Assembly: GCA_018114805.1 (NCBI GenBank)
Contig: CP073042.1
Coordinates: forward strand, 6,431,501-6,495,500
Direction of reading: 5' to 3'
Source: Candidatus Streptomyces philanthi
Lineage (GTDB): Bacteria > Actinomycetota > Actinomycetes > Streptomycetales > Streptomycetaceae
Length of the DNA stretch: 64,000 bases
The stretch's first letter is position 1; each line of letters begins with the position of its first letter. This document shows positions 28,260 to 37,517 of this stretch, piece by piece. Position numbers and translations under genes: made by a program. The notes beneath the pieces were generated by a model that had not been told where the DNA came from, ran no database searches, and saw nothing but the letters and a program-made list of their open reading frames with translations.

Positions 28260-29893
28260 TTATTCCGGGCGCCCCTTGAGCCCGCTGGTACGGAACGGCC
28301 GGCCGTCGTCGATCCGTACCGTCCCCAGCCGGTCGCCGCTGACCCAGTCCAGCTCCAGGTACCACTGGCAGTCGCAGGCGACGGTACGGGCGTTGACGCG
28401 CAGCACCTCCGGATCGGTGGCCGAGACCCGGTACGGGAAGCGCACGGCGGGCAGCGGTCGCTCGCCGTCGTGCCCGTCGGTGGGCCTGGCCAGCGGACGG
28501 GCCATGTCCAGGTCGACGGAGAACGCGCGCGGCGTGAGCGAACCGCCACACCCGTTCTCCATCGCGAACGCCGGCCACGCGAGCGGCGCCTGCCGCCCGA
28601 CCACGCGCACCTGGAGCCCGCGCAACACCACGGCCCGCGAGGAGCGCCCGGCCACGGTCACCTCCACGTTGGTGGTGCCGCCGTGCACGGCCCCGTGCGC
28701 CCTGGCCCAACCGGGCGCGTCTTGCTCCACCGGGGGCCGGGCGACCTCGGCGGGCTCGCGGTCGACGAGGTAGCGGTGGTCGCAGCCGTTCTCCCACACG
28801 TGCGAGCGGGTGCTGAGCGTCAGCGGCGTGCCGGCGCCGGCCCACCGTGCGCCCCGCCGCGCCCCGCGTCGCCGTCGGGCGTGGCGCCGGCGGACGGCGC
28901 GCCGGTGCGCGACGAGCCGCCGGCGGAGGCCGCGGGGCCCGGGGTCGTCGGCCTCGCCTTCGGCCGCCGCTCCTCGGCCTGCTTCCGCCGGCCCGTGTCC
29001 GTGCGCCGTTCGGGGGCCGACTCGCCGGCCGCTCCGCCCGGTTCGCCCTGCGGCTGGCCGCTCGCGCTGCCCGCCCGCGGCGGCGCCGTGGCCTCGGGCG
29101 CGGCGCCCCGGCCGCCGGAGCCGCCCGGCGGCGAACTCGCCGCGGTGGCGACGCCGATTACGGCCGCCGCCAGCACCGTGCCGACCCCGGCCCACGCCAC
29201 GGCCCGCCGCTCGCGCAGCCGCGCGGCGAGCCGTGCGGGCAGCACGGGCAGCGCCCGCCCCGAGCACGGCCGGGCCGGCACACGCGCCCCATCCGGCGTG
29301 TCGGTGACCGCCGTTGGTGCGGCGGGCTGGGTGGTCGGCGTGTCCGAGGTGGGCGCGTCGGCGGCACCGGACCCGTCCTCCAGGGCGCTCGTCTCGCCCT
29401 CCGTCTCGCGGAAGTCGCCCTCCGACGCGGCGCGTTCGCCGTCCGCGGCGCCGGTCCCGCCACCTGCGTCCGGGGGATCGACGGGCGCACCGGCGGGAGT
29501 CGCGGTCGGCGTACGCGCGGCGCCGGGCTCGTCACCAGCGGCATCCACCTCCGGGCGAGCGGGCGGCGCGGGTGCCGCCGCGGCGTCGCCGGGGGAGACC
29601 GCGCCGGGGGCCGGTGCGCCGGCGTCGCGACCCGGCGCGGTGCGGCGGGCGGCGTCCGCGAGGAGCCAACGGCGGTGCAGCTCCACCAACTCGTCCGGCG
29701 TGGCGGCGCAGAGCCTGGCCAGCCGCTCCACCGGGGCGTAGTCCGCCGGCACGGCGTCGCCGTTGCAGTAGCGGTGCAGCGTGGAGGTGCTGACGTGCAG
29801 TCGGCGGGCCAACACGCCGTAGCTGCGCCCCGATCGCTCCTTCAACTCCCGCAGACAGTCAGCGAACTTCTCGATCTCGGTCGCGCTCGCCAT
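28260..29893 (-). pseudogene. HTH (XRE-like) membrane protein, one frameshift
   Basis: Membrane-anchored protein with a cytoplasmic helix-turn-helix (residues 10-75; LKERSGRSYGVLARRLHVST and STLHRYCNGDAVPADY). A long Ala/Pro/Thr/Asp-rich linker follows, then one helix (AVAWAGVGTVLAAAVIGVAT) near residue 245 and an extracytoplasmic part. After a frame break near 28850 the C-terminal domain reads STRSHVWENGCDHRYLVD, MENGCGGSLTPRAFSVDLD and ARTVACDCQWYLELDW, with conserved-looking Cys. Such actinobacterial proteins are common and uncharacterised. The ATG at 29893 is chosen over upstream starts because MASATEIEKFADCL begins the HTH. Confidence 0.72.
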
Positions 29894-30258
29894 CCGCGCC
29901 ACCCCCCGTTTCCCTGTGATCCCGCTCGTTCTTACTCGAACCCGCATGACGTTGACACCGCCGGGCGCCGCGCTGCCCCACCGCGTTGGTCACGGCCCGG
30001 TGGCACGCCGCGACCCGTACGCGCGTCATCCCCATGCCAACCGCCGCCGGCCCGTACCGCGCGTCCGCCCGCGCCCTGTGCGTCGGTGACACCCAAGGTG
30101 ACCGTCGTACGGCGAAGACGGTTGCGGTCCGGCGGACACTGATCCCACCCTGATCGGGACGCCCGCCGAGGCCGGCGCCCCGCCGGCCGTCGAGGCCACA
30201 GATGATCATGTCGGAAATCCGCCAGCCGAACGGCCTTGCGGGCTGGTGGACTTGGCGC
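29894..30258. other. Divergent intergenic region, nothing recognised
   Basis: Separates the HTH membrane protein and the PEP-mutase-like gene. No ORF with family similarity, hairpin or clear promoter was found. Confidence 0.4.
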
Positions 30259-31116
30259 ATGAGCAACGAGACACTCACCTCCCTCGCCACCCAGATCGAG
30301 CGCGCCCGTGCCTTCCGCGACCTGCACACCGGCGAGCGGCCGTTGGTGCTACCGAACGCCTGGGACCCGGCCAGCGCGCGCACCGTCGAAGAGGCGGGGG
30401 CCGCCGCCGTGGCCACCACGAGTGCCGGCGTCGGCTGGGGACTGGGCTTCGGCGACGGGGAGCGGCTGAGCCGCGAGCGGGCGGTCGAGCTGATCGCGCG
30501 GGTCGTGGCCACGGTAGACGTGCCGGTGACCGCCGACATCGAGGCCGGTTACGGCGAGGGCACCGAGGACGTCGCGGCGACCGTGCGCGGCGTGCTGGCC
30601 GCGGGCGGCATCAACCTGGAGGACGCCAACCACGCGTCCGAGGGACCCGGGGTGCGCTCGACCTAGGAGAACGCCGCGCGGATCGCCGCCGCCCGGCAGG
30701 TGGCCGACGAGGCCGGCGTGCCGCTGTTCATCAACGCGCGCACCGACGTCTACCTGGCCTCCGTGGGCGAGCCGGAGACCCTGCTGAGCGAGACGTTGGA
30801 GCGGGCGGCCGCCTACGTCGTGGCCGGCGCCAACGGTGTCTTCGTCCCCGGCGTCGTGGACTTCGAGACGGTGACCGCGCTGGTCAAGGGCATCGCGGCC
30901 CCGCTGAACGTGATGGTGTGGCCGGGGGCGCCGAGCGTCGAGGAGTTCGCCGGGCTCGGCGTGGCGCGGATCAGCGTCGGGGCGGCGATCGCGCAGTCGG
31001 TGCACGCGCTCACCCGGCGCGCCGCGCGCGAGGTGCTGGCCTCGGGGACGTACACCAGCTTCGCCGACGGGCTCAGCTACCCCGAGCTCAACGGCCTCTT
31101 CGAGCGCCGCTCGTAA
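30259..31116 (+). pseudogene. Isocitrate lyase/PEP-mutase-family protein with in-frame TAG
   Basis: TIM-barrel enzyme of the ICL/PEPM superfamily (phosphonomutase-like). LVLPNAWDPASARTVEEAGA is near residue 30, the metal-site region is DIEAGYGEG near 95, followed by GINLEDANH, and later FINARTDVYL. A TAG at 30664-30666 interrupts the frame (RST-stop-ENAARIAAARQ), where Glu is likely; the rest continues unshifted to FERRS. Without the stop it would be 285 residues, the normal length. Its 3' end overlaps the convergent PP2C gene by 40 bp. Confidence 0.82.
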
Positions 31117-32066
31117 CCCGCCCCGCGACGGCCCACGGCGCGCGCCGCGCGGCGCACCGCGACCATCGCCAGGTCGTCGGAGAGGGCCCGCGCGCCGGGG
31201 GTCGCGCCCGCGTGCCGCAGGACGTCGCGGTGCAGCACGTCGAGCAGGTCGGCGGGGGCGGCGCCGGCGAACCGGGCCAGCTGCGCCAGCGGGTCGTAGA
31301 ACACGCCGTGCGCGTCCCGCGCCTCGGTGACCCCGTCGGTGAACAGCAGCAGCGACGCCCCCTCGGGGAAGGCCACCTCGTCGGCGTACGGGCCGGCCGG
31401 CGCGGGCACCTGGCCGGCGCCGGAGACCGCGCCGAGACCCAACGGCAGCAGCCGCTGGCGCGGTTCGAGCCGGCGCACCTGGCCGCGACGCAGCAGCAGC
31501 GGCGCCGGGTGGCCCCGGTTGACCAGGCGCAGCGCGTGCCCGTCCGGGTTGACCTCGGCGACCAGCACGGTGGCGAAGTTCTCGGCGGCCTCCTCGGCCC
31601 CAGCCGCCCCCGAGGGCAGGGCCGTCGCGCCGACCAGCGCCCACTCCAGGGTGTCCACCAGGACGGACAGGGTGGGCACCCGGTCCGCGGCCCGGTCGAA
31701 CGCCCGGCGCAGCGCGGCGGCCCCCACGGCGGCCCCGGGGCCCTTGCCGCGCACGTCGCCGATGAGCAGCCGCAGGCCGTACGGGGTCTGCCGGACCGCG
31801 CACACGTCGCCGCTGGCTGCGCCGGAGTCGGCCGGGACGTTGCGCGAGGCGGCGCTCAGCATCCGCGGCAGCGGCACGCCACCCGCCGCGCCCCGACCGT
31901 CCTGGCCCCGTGGCCGGGAGGCGCCCAGCACACCGGCGACGGCCGGCGCGGGCCGCGGCAGGCGCGCGGGACGGCCCGGCGTCGGCGACGCGGCCAGGCC
32001 GGGCACCTGGCCGGGCGCGGTGGGCGCCGGCGCGGCCTCACAGCGGACGCCCATCGGCTCAGGCAT
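31077..32066 (-). CDS. SpoIIE-type PP2C phosphatase
   Basis: Intact 329-residue protein Ser/Thr phosphatase of the SpoIIE/RsbU kind. The N-terminal 85 residues are Pro/Ala-rich and probably unstructured. The catalytic core includes LRLLIGDVRGKGPGA, LVNRGHPAPLLL, LLFTDGVTEARD and LSDDLAMVAVRR. The ATG at 32066 overlaps the stop of the SsgA-like gene (ATGCCTGA), indicating translational coupling. It probably acts on an anti-anti-sigma factor; the partner is not in the window. Confidence 0.85.
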   Translation of the reverse strand: MPEPMGVRCEAAPAPTAPGQVPGLAASPTPGRPARLPRPAPAVAGVLGASRPRGQDGRGAAGGVPLPRMLSAASRNVPADSGAASGDVCAVRQTPYGLRLLIGDVRGKGPGAAVGAAALRRAFDRAADRVPTLSVLVDTLEWALVGATALPSGAAGAEEAAENFATVLVAEVNPDGHALRLVNRGHPAPLLLRRGQVRRLEPRQRLLPLGLGAVSGAGQVPAPAGPYADEVAFPEGASLLLFTDGVTEARDAHGVFYDPLAQLARFAGAAPADLLDVLHRDVLRHAGATPGARALSDDLAMVAVRRAARAVGRRGAGYERRSKRPLSSG

Positions 32067-32474
32067 CCCGCAGCAGCGCCGCGAGGTCGGCGTCCACATC
32101 GAGGTACCCACCCTCCTGACCCACCGGGACGAGCGCGTACGAGCGGCCGAGGAACTCCCGCACGTCGGCCGAGTTGAGCCGCACCAAGGCCATGCCCTCA
32201 TCGGCGCGGAACTCCACGACGATCCGCTCCGCGCTGTGCACGGCCACACGTACACGTCCCCGCTGCCGGCGGGCCGGCGCAGCCCCTTCTCCAGCAGGTC
32301 GCCGCCGAAGGCCCACTCCACTTCGAATCCGTCGAGGGAGGCGGCGGGCGGGAACGAGACGCGGACCGCGAACGGGTCTGTGGGCTCGTACCGCAGTCGT
32401 GCGGGGATGGCCCGGGTGCCGGGTGCGGAGGCGATCAGCCGGGCCCGGATGGCTTGGTCTATGATGATGGACAA
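32059..32474 (-). pseudogene. SsgA-like sporulation/cell-division regulator (SALP), one frameshift
   Basis: SsgA-like proteins occur only in sporulating actinomycetes and control septum placement and spore wall synthesis. Here ARLIASAPGTRAIPARLRYE, TDPFAVRVSFP, EVEWAFGGDLLEKGL and GSGDVYVWPC are in the first frame. After a break near 32250, RVAVHSAERIVVEFRADEGM and SADVREFLGRSYALVPVG follow in another. Length without the break is about 138 residues, the family norm. It is the first gene of a two-gene unit with the PP2C phosphatase. Confidence 0.85.
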
Positions 32475-32562
32475 TCTCTGCTCCCTTCCTCTTGGTGCGG
32501 GTCCTTGTCTCTTTGACCCCTAAGAGGGGCCGTGCATTACGCGCGTGCACTCGATACCCTGC

Positions 32563-32576
32563 GTGACGTACGTCAC
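32563..32576. promoter_or_regulatory. Perfect 14-bp palindrome in the SALP/ECF divergent promoter region
   Basis: GTGACGTACGTCAC is self-complementary. A second dyad, GTGCA-N9-TGCAC, lies at 32532-32550. Both sit between the divergent SsgA-like and sigma-factor genes, a natural place for an operator. Confidence 0.5.
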
Positions 32577-32667
32577 CACGGGGTCGGCTGCGGTGATCGA
32601 CGTCGGGCTTGCGAAAATCCTGGCTAGCCCGCGATACCACGCGTCACACCCCGAGGTGTCCCCCCAC

Positions 32668-34075
32668 ATGACCGAAGCATCCGCCGCCCCGGACACGGAT
32701 GCCTACGCGCGGCTGTACGAACGCGAGCACCCCCGCCTCGTCGCCTGCGCGTCCACGCTGACCGGCAACCCCTGGGTCGCCGAGGACCTGGTGGCCGAGG
32801 CCCACTTCCGCGTCTGGCGCCGGCTGCGCACCCGCCACCAGATCGACAACGTGTCCGCGCACCTGACGACGACGGTGCGCCACCTGTCCTCCAGCACGGC
32901 CGGCCGTGGCGCCCGCGAGGTACCGCGCGACCCCGCCGTGGCCGAGGCCGGACGACCTGGCCAGGTACGACGAGCGGGGGAGCGGCCAGGACACGGCGCA
33001 GCGGGTCGCGTACGTCGATCTGCTGGCCAGGGTCATGGGCCAGTTGCCGGAGCGCTGGGTGAAGGCGCTGTGGCTGGCCGAGGCCGAGGACCAGCCGCTG
33101 GAGTCCGTCGGCCGCCAGATAGGCGCGAACTCCGGCGCCACCGCCGTTCTGCTCCACCGGGCCCGCGAGGGCATGCGACAGGCGTTCCTGCGCGAGCAGC
33201 CCGGTGCCCCGGACAACCCGGCCTGCGCCGGACACTGGGAGCGGATGCCCGCCCACATCCGCGGCACCGACTCGCCCCGGCAGGCCGAGAGCATCGCTCT
33301 GCACGTGGAGGACTGCGCCGACTGCCGGGACCGGCTCGCGGTGCTAGCGCTGCTCGCGGGCGGTGGGGCGAAGTTCCTGGCCCCGCTGCTCGGCGCCGGC
33401 GCCGCTGGTGCCGGTACGGCCGCCGCGGCGGGCGGCAAGGGCTCGGCGGGTGGCGCGCTGCGTTCGGCGCGCCACCTGCTGCGTGGCCAGGTCGGCCAGG
33501 CGGGCCCGGTGGGTGTCGCGGTGGCCGGCGCCGGCGTGGTGGCCATCGCCGCGGTCGCGGCCGGCCAGGTGTTCGGCGGCGACGAGTCCGCCGCGCGGCG
33601 GGCCCAGACCCCCGTCGCGGCGTCCTCGGGCGCGCCCGAGTGGGCGCCGGTCGACCCGCCGTCGTACGGCGGCACCACCCCGCGGGGCGAGACCGGGCCC
33701 ACCACGGCGCCCGGCGCGCCCCGACCGACCTCGGCCACCCCCGCGTCGCCGACCTCGTCGACGCCTCCGACCTTCGCGGTGCCCCCGCCCGTGCTCGCGG
33801 CCCCGACGCACCCCGACCGCGCGGAGCCGACCCCGGACGCCGACCCCCCGCCGCCCAGCTCCGCCCCCGGCACCCCGCCACGGCCGACCTCGGCCCCCAC
33901 CACGACGCCCCCGACGCCGACCGACAAACACACCCCGACGGGCAAGCCCACCACCGGGCCGCCCTCGCCGACGGCGACGTCGCCCACGCCCACGAGCGCG
34001 TCACCCAGCCCGACCGGCGGTGGCCTGGTCTGCGAGGAACTGTTCCCGGGCTGGACGGTCTGCTGGCGCCGCTGA
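32668..34075 (+). pseudogene. ECF sigma factor with zinc-finger, membrane helix and Pro/Thr-rich extracytoplasmic tail; one frameshift
   Basis: Sigma region 2 is DAYARLYEREHPRLVACAST and GNPWVAEDLVAEAHFRVWRR; region 4 is LPERWVKALWLAEAEDQPLE and ATAVLLHRAREGMRQAFL. The two are in different frames that meet near 32925. Region 4 is followed by a zinc-anti-sigma motif HVEDCADC (HX3CX2C), hydrophobic Gly/Ala segments (GPVGVAVAGAGVVAIAAVAA), about 130 residues of Pro/Thr/Ser stalk and a final CEELFPGWTVCW with two Cys. This resembles ECF groups with a fused anti-sigma-like and membrane extension (ECF52-like, from memory). Start ATG at 32668. Confidence 0.8.
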
Positions 34076-34221
34076 GCGCCCGGCGGGCTCCCACCCGGGT
34101 CTGCCGTCACCGGCCCGCCGTCCGCCCCGGCCCTGACCGCTCGTGCTCGCCCGCCACCGTGGCGTGATCGTGGGGATCCGACCGTGGACGCCGCCGCGCC
34201 CATGGGTCAGCTTCCAGCGCC

Positions 34222-35366
34222 ATGAGGGTCATGGGGACGATGCGACGGATGATGACGGCGGGGCTGTGCGGGTGGCGCTGGCGGCCGTGCTGACGGCGCA
34301 GGCCGGCGCGGCGGGCACGGGTGACCGGGGCGCGGCGGAGCCGGCCGGGGCCACGTGGAGTGGTTCGCCGTACGCCACGGGAGCGGGGCTGACCTGGCGG
34401 GCAAGTGACAGCGGCAGCGACGCGAGGTTCCGCGGGCTGGCCGCCGTCGATCGGCGCACCGCCTGGGTGGCCGGTACGAAGGGCACCGTACTGCGCACCG
34501 TGAACGGCGGCCGGAGCTGGCGCGACGTGTCGCCGCCCGGCGCGGGCTCGCTGGAGTTCCGGGACGTGGAGGCGTTCGACTCGCGGCACGCGGTGGTGCT
34601 CGCCATCGGCGAGGGCGAGGCGTCCCGGGTCTTCCGCACCGCTGACGGCGGCGCGACCTGGACGGAGAGCTTCCGCAACACCGACCCGGCGGCCTTCTAC
34701 GACTGCATGACCTTCTTCGACGCCCGGCGCGGCATCGCGCTCAGCGACCCGGTGGACGGCAAGTACCGCGTCCTGTCCACCGGCGACGGCGGCCGGAGCT
34801 GGCGGGTGCTGCCATCGGCGGGGATGCCGGCCGCCCAGCCGGGCGAGGCCGCGTTCGCCGCCAGCGGTCAGTGCCTGGTCAGCTCGGGCAGCCGGGACGC
34901 CTGGATCGCCACCGGCGGGGCCGCCACCGCGCGCGTGCTGCACTCCGCCGACCGGGGTCTGACCTGGACGGTCACCCAGGCGCCCATCTCGGCCGGCGAC
35001 CCGGCGCGCGGTGTCTTCGGCCTCGCGTTCCGCGACGCCCGACACGGCCTGGCCGTGGGCGGCGACTACCGCGCCGGCGAACCGTCGCCCCGCACCGCGG
35101 CGGTCACCGGCGACGGCGGCGCGACCTGGACGGGCGCCCGCCGCCAGCCGCCGGGCTACCGCTCCGGCGTCGCCTGGCTGCCGCACAGCCGCTCCGCCGC
35201 GCTCGCCATCGGCCCCACCGGCAGCGAGGTCACCCTCGACGGCGGCCGGCGCTGGCTCACCTTCGACACCGGCTCGTACGACACGGTCGACTGCACCCCG
35301 GACCTGAGCTGCTAGGCCGCCGGCGAGCGGGGCCGCGTCGGCCGCCTCGCGCTCTCCGGCAGCTGA
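34222..35366 (+). pseudogene. Secreted BNR/Asp-box repeat protein (Ycf48/oxidoreductase-like), frameshift and in-frame TAG
   Basis: Secreted beta-propeller-like protein. Six Asp-box-like repeats are visible (VNGGRSW, ADGGATW, GDGGRSW, ADRGLTW, GDGGATW, LDGGRRW). A signal peptide can be read only across a frame break near 34275: MRVMGTMRRMMTAGLCG joins VALAAVLTAQAGA. Near the C-terminus a TAG at 35313-35315 (CTPDLSC-stop-AAGERGRVGRL) stands where Trp is expected; the natural stop is TGA at 35364-35366. Ligand or substrate is unknown. Confidence 0.75.
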
Positions 35367-35402
35367 CCGCGCTCGCGGGCGCACGGGCGACGAACGCGCC
35401 GA

Positions 35403-35429
35403 GCCGGGGCGAGACGCTCTCGCCCCGGC
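35403..35429. terminator. 12-bp perfect hairpin between BNR-protein and YciI genes
   Basis: GCCGGGGCGAGA (35403-35414) pairs with TCTCGCCCCGGC (35418-35429) over a 3-nt loop, between two convergent genes. Confidence 0.75.
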
Positions 35430-35456
35430 CCGGCGTCCGGCGGGACCGCGCGGGCT

Positions 35457-35762
35457 CTAGACCGGCAGTTCCTGCCGGTACGCGGCCAGCTCGGGCGCCG
35501 TCTTGGTCGCCAGGAACTCCGTGATCCGGTACGCGCACACCTCCGCCGTGACGAACGGGTCGCTCGCCACCACCTCCTCGATGGCGGCCCGGTCCGCCCC
35601 CACCGCGAGGATCACGCCGCCGTCGCGCGGCTCCTTGCGCCCGGAGGCGATGAAGGTCCCCGACGCGTAGTGCGTGTTCAGCCAGTTGACGTGGTCACTG
35701 AGCAGGGCGTCGACGCACTCCAGGGGAGCCGTGTAGGTCAACTCGAGTACGAACATGATCAC
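35457..35762 (-). CDS. YciI-like protein
   Basis: Intact small soluble protein of the YCII family (about 100 residues, ferredoxin-like fold). DHVNWLNTHYASGTFIASGR carries the conserved His and GRKEPRDGGVILA the glycine-rich strand; SDPFVTAEVCAYRITEF is typical of the C-terminal half. The start is ATG at 35762 or, better matching the family, ATG at 35756 (MFVLELTY). Biochemical role unknown. Confidence 0.85.
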   Translation of the reverse strand: MIMFVLELTYTAPLECVDALLSDHVNWLNTHYASGTFIASGRKEPRDGGVILAVGADRAAIEEVVASDPFVTAEVCAYRITEFLATKTAPELAAYRQELPV

Positions 35763-35863
35763 CAGGCTACGCCGAACGCCCGACGCCGCACCCGCCGTCC
35801 CCGAGGACTCCGCCGTCCCCCGCGCGGAGCAACCGTTCGGCCCCGCGTAGCGTGATCACCGAC

Positions 35864-36556
35864 ATGAGCTCATCCAGCGAACCCACGGGGCAGCCGGCCT
35901 GGGCGGCCGTGCCCGCCGACTGGCCGCGCACCGAGGCCGAGGCCACCGCCGTCCAGGAGCGGCTGCGCGGCGGCGTCGACGCGTCGGGCGCGGCCACCGC
36001 GCCGGGCGCCCCCGGCCTGGTGGTGGGCGTGGACGTGGCGTACGACGACGCGCGCGACCTGACCCGCGTCGCGGCGGCGACGGCCGTCGGCCGGGTCTCC
36101 TTCCCCTACGTGCCGGGCCTCCTGGCCTTCCGGGAGATCCCGACGGTGCTGGCCGCCCTCGACCACCTCCGCCGCACGCCCGACCTGGTGGTGTGCGACG
36201 GCTATGGGCTGGCCCACCCCTGCCGGTTCGGCCTGGCCAGTCACCTCGGGGTTGTCACCGGACTGCCGACCATCGGCGTCGCCAAGAGCCCCTTCGTCTT
36301 CCGCCACGACCCGCCGGGCCCACGGCGCGGCGACGCCTCGCCGCTGTGGGACGGCGCCCAGGAGGTGGGCCGGGTGCTGCGGATCCAGCCGGGCGTCAAA
36401 CCGGTCTTCGTCTCCGTCGGGCACCGGATGACGCTGGACGCCGCCTGCGCCCACACCCTGCACCTCAGCCCCCGCTACCTGCTGCCGGAGACCACCCGCG
36501 CGGCCGACGCCGCCTGCCGCCGGGCGCTGGCCGACCTCGCCCGCGAGCACGGCTAG
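35864..36556 (+). CDS. nfi: Endonuclease V
   Basis: Intact 230-residue DNA repair enzyme that cuts next to deaminated adenine (hypoxanthine). The metal-binding Asp is in GVDVAYDD, the strand-wedge motif is FPYVPGLLAFREIP, and DGYGLAHPCRFGLASHLGV is the second conserved block; TIGVAKSPFVF follows. The ATG at 35864 is preferred; an in-frame GTG lies 12 bp upstream. Confidence 0.93.
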   Translation: MSSSSEPTGQPAWAAVPADWPRTEAEATAVQERLRGGVDASGAATAPGAPGLVVGVDVAYDDARDLTRVAAATAVGRVSFPYVPGLLAFREIPTVLAALDHLRRTPDLVVCDGYGLAHPCRFGLASHLGVVTGLPTIGVAKSPFVFRHDPPGPRRGDASPLWDGAQEVGRVLRIQPGVKPVFVSVGHRMTLDAACAHTLHLSPRYLLPETTRAADAACRRALADLAREHG

Positions 36557-36607
36557 CCGGCGCCGGCCGCGGGTGGGGGCCGCCGGCGTTGTTGGTATGT
36601 TGGTGGC

Positions 36608-36772
36608 ATGGCAGAGTATGACTACCAGTTGATGAACCGGTCCCGCTGGCAGCGCCGGCTGGACCCGATCGTGGCCACCGTGCTCATGATCGGCATCGTG
36701 TACGGCGCGTTCTGGCTGGTCTGGCGGCTATGCACGTCGTACGCCGGTCTGATCGCCAACCTCTTCGACTGA
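36608..36772 (+). CDS. 54-residue membrane protein
   Basis: Short intact ORF: MAEYDYQLMNRSRWQRRLD is a charged N-terminus, then one helix (IVATVLMIGIVYGAFWLVW) and a short tail ending ANLFD. The start ATG is preceded by a weak GG-rich stretch. Codon use matches its neighbours. No family recognised; it lies 51 bp after endonuclease V and ends 50 bp before the convergent DUF1203 gene. Confidence 0.65.
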   Translation: MAEYDYQLMNRSRWQRRLDPIVATVLMIGIVYGAFWLVWRLCTSYAGLIANLFD

Positions 36773-36822
36773 CCCCGGACCGCCTGGCCGGTCGCGCGGT
36801 GGGGCCGGCCCGACGGCCTCGC

Positions 36823-37392
36823 TCAGCCCGCGCGACGGGTCTCCGCGAGGAAGCAGCCGTACTCCACGGCCCGGATGTGCACGGCCGCCACCCGCGGGTC
36901 GCGGTACCACTCCTCCAGGGCGTCGACGACCGAGCCGCCGTGCTCCGGGCTCCCCTGGATCAGCAGCCGCCCGCCGAGAATCCGGCCCTCCGCCGAGTAG
37001 GCGCGCAGCACCCGTCGCTCGCCCACGAGGCCCTGCGGGTAGCCGCCCGGGGCGCCGTCCCGCCCACCGCCGGACCAGCCGCCGCACGGCTCGGGATGCA
37101 GGAAGACCGGGCCGACCTCGTCGTACGCATCAGGCGTGGCGCCCGTCTCGGCGGCCCAGCGGCGCAGCGGCGCGTACGAGACGAGGATCAGCTGCTCGCC
37201 GGGGGTGCTGCGGCCCAGGCAGCAGCGCAGCGGGTTGCCGCCGTCCTCGTCGACGACCACGCGCGGGCTCCGGCCGGCGTCGTCGCGCACCCGCAGTTCG
37301 CGCAGGACCTCCGGGGCGATGGGGCGGATCTCGTAGCGCGGCCCGGAGTCCTGGCCGGGGGCGCGGGTCTGGGTGTCCGTGTAGGTGCTCAT
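36823..37392 (-). CDS. DUF1203 family protein
   Basis: Intact 189-residue soluble protein. The conserved pattern PLRCCLGRSTPGEQLILVSY, DEVGPVFLHPEPC, RVLRAYSAEGRI and AVHIRAVEYGCFL fits DUF1203. Two adjacent Cys in the first motif and a Cys near each of the others could bind metal, but no function is known. The start ATG at 37392 begins MSTYTDTQTR. Confidence 0.8.
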   Translation of the reverse strand: MSTYTDTQTRAPGQDSGPRYEIRPIAPEVLRELRVRDDAGRSPRVVVDEDGGNPLRCCLGRSTPGEQLILVSYAPLRRWAAETGATPDAYDEVGPVFLHPEPCGGWSGGGRDGAPGGYPQGLVGERRVLRAYSAEGRILGGRLLIQGSPEHGGSVVDALEEWYRDPRVAAVHIRAVEYGCFLAETRRAG

Positions 37393-37517
37393 GCAGCCAT
37401 GGTGGAGCGCCCGGGGCGCCGCTTCTGGCGGGTATCGGACATCGCGTTCGGGTCCGTACGGGGCGGGCGCCGGGCCACCCGGCCCGTGCACGGCGCGGGC
37501 GCCGTAACCGCTCCCGC

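Noticed and set aside
31077..32474. A single SsgA-PP2C fusion protein
   Set aside because: The long frame exists only because of the frameshift in the SsgA-like gene. The SALP stop at 32059 overlaps a proper phosphatase ATG, so these are two genes.
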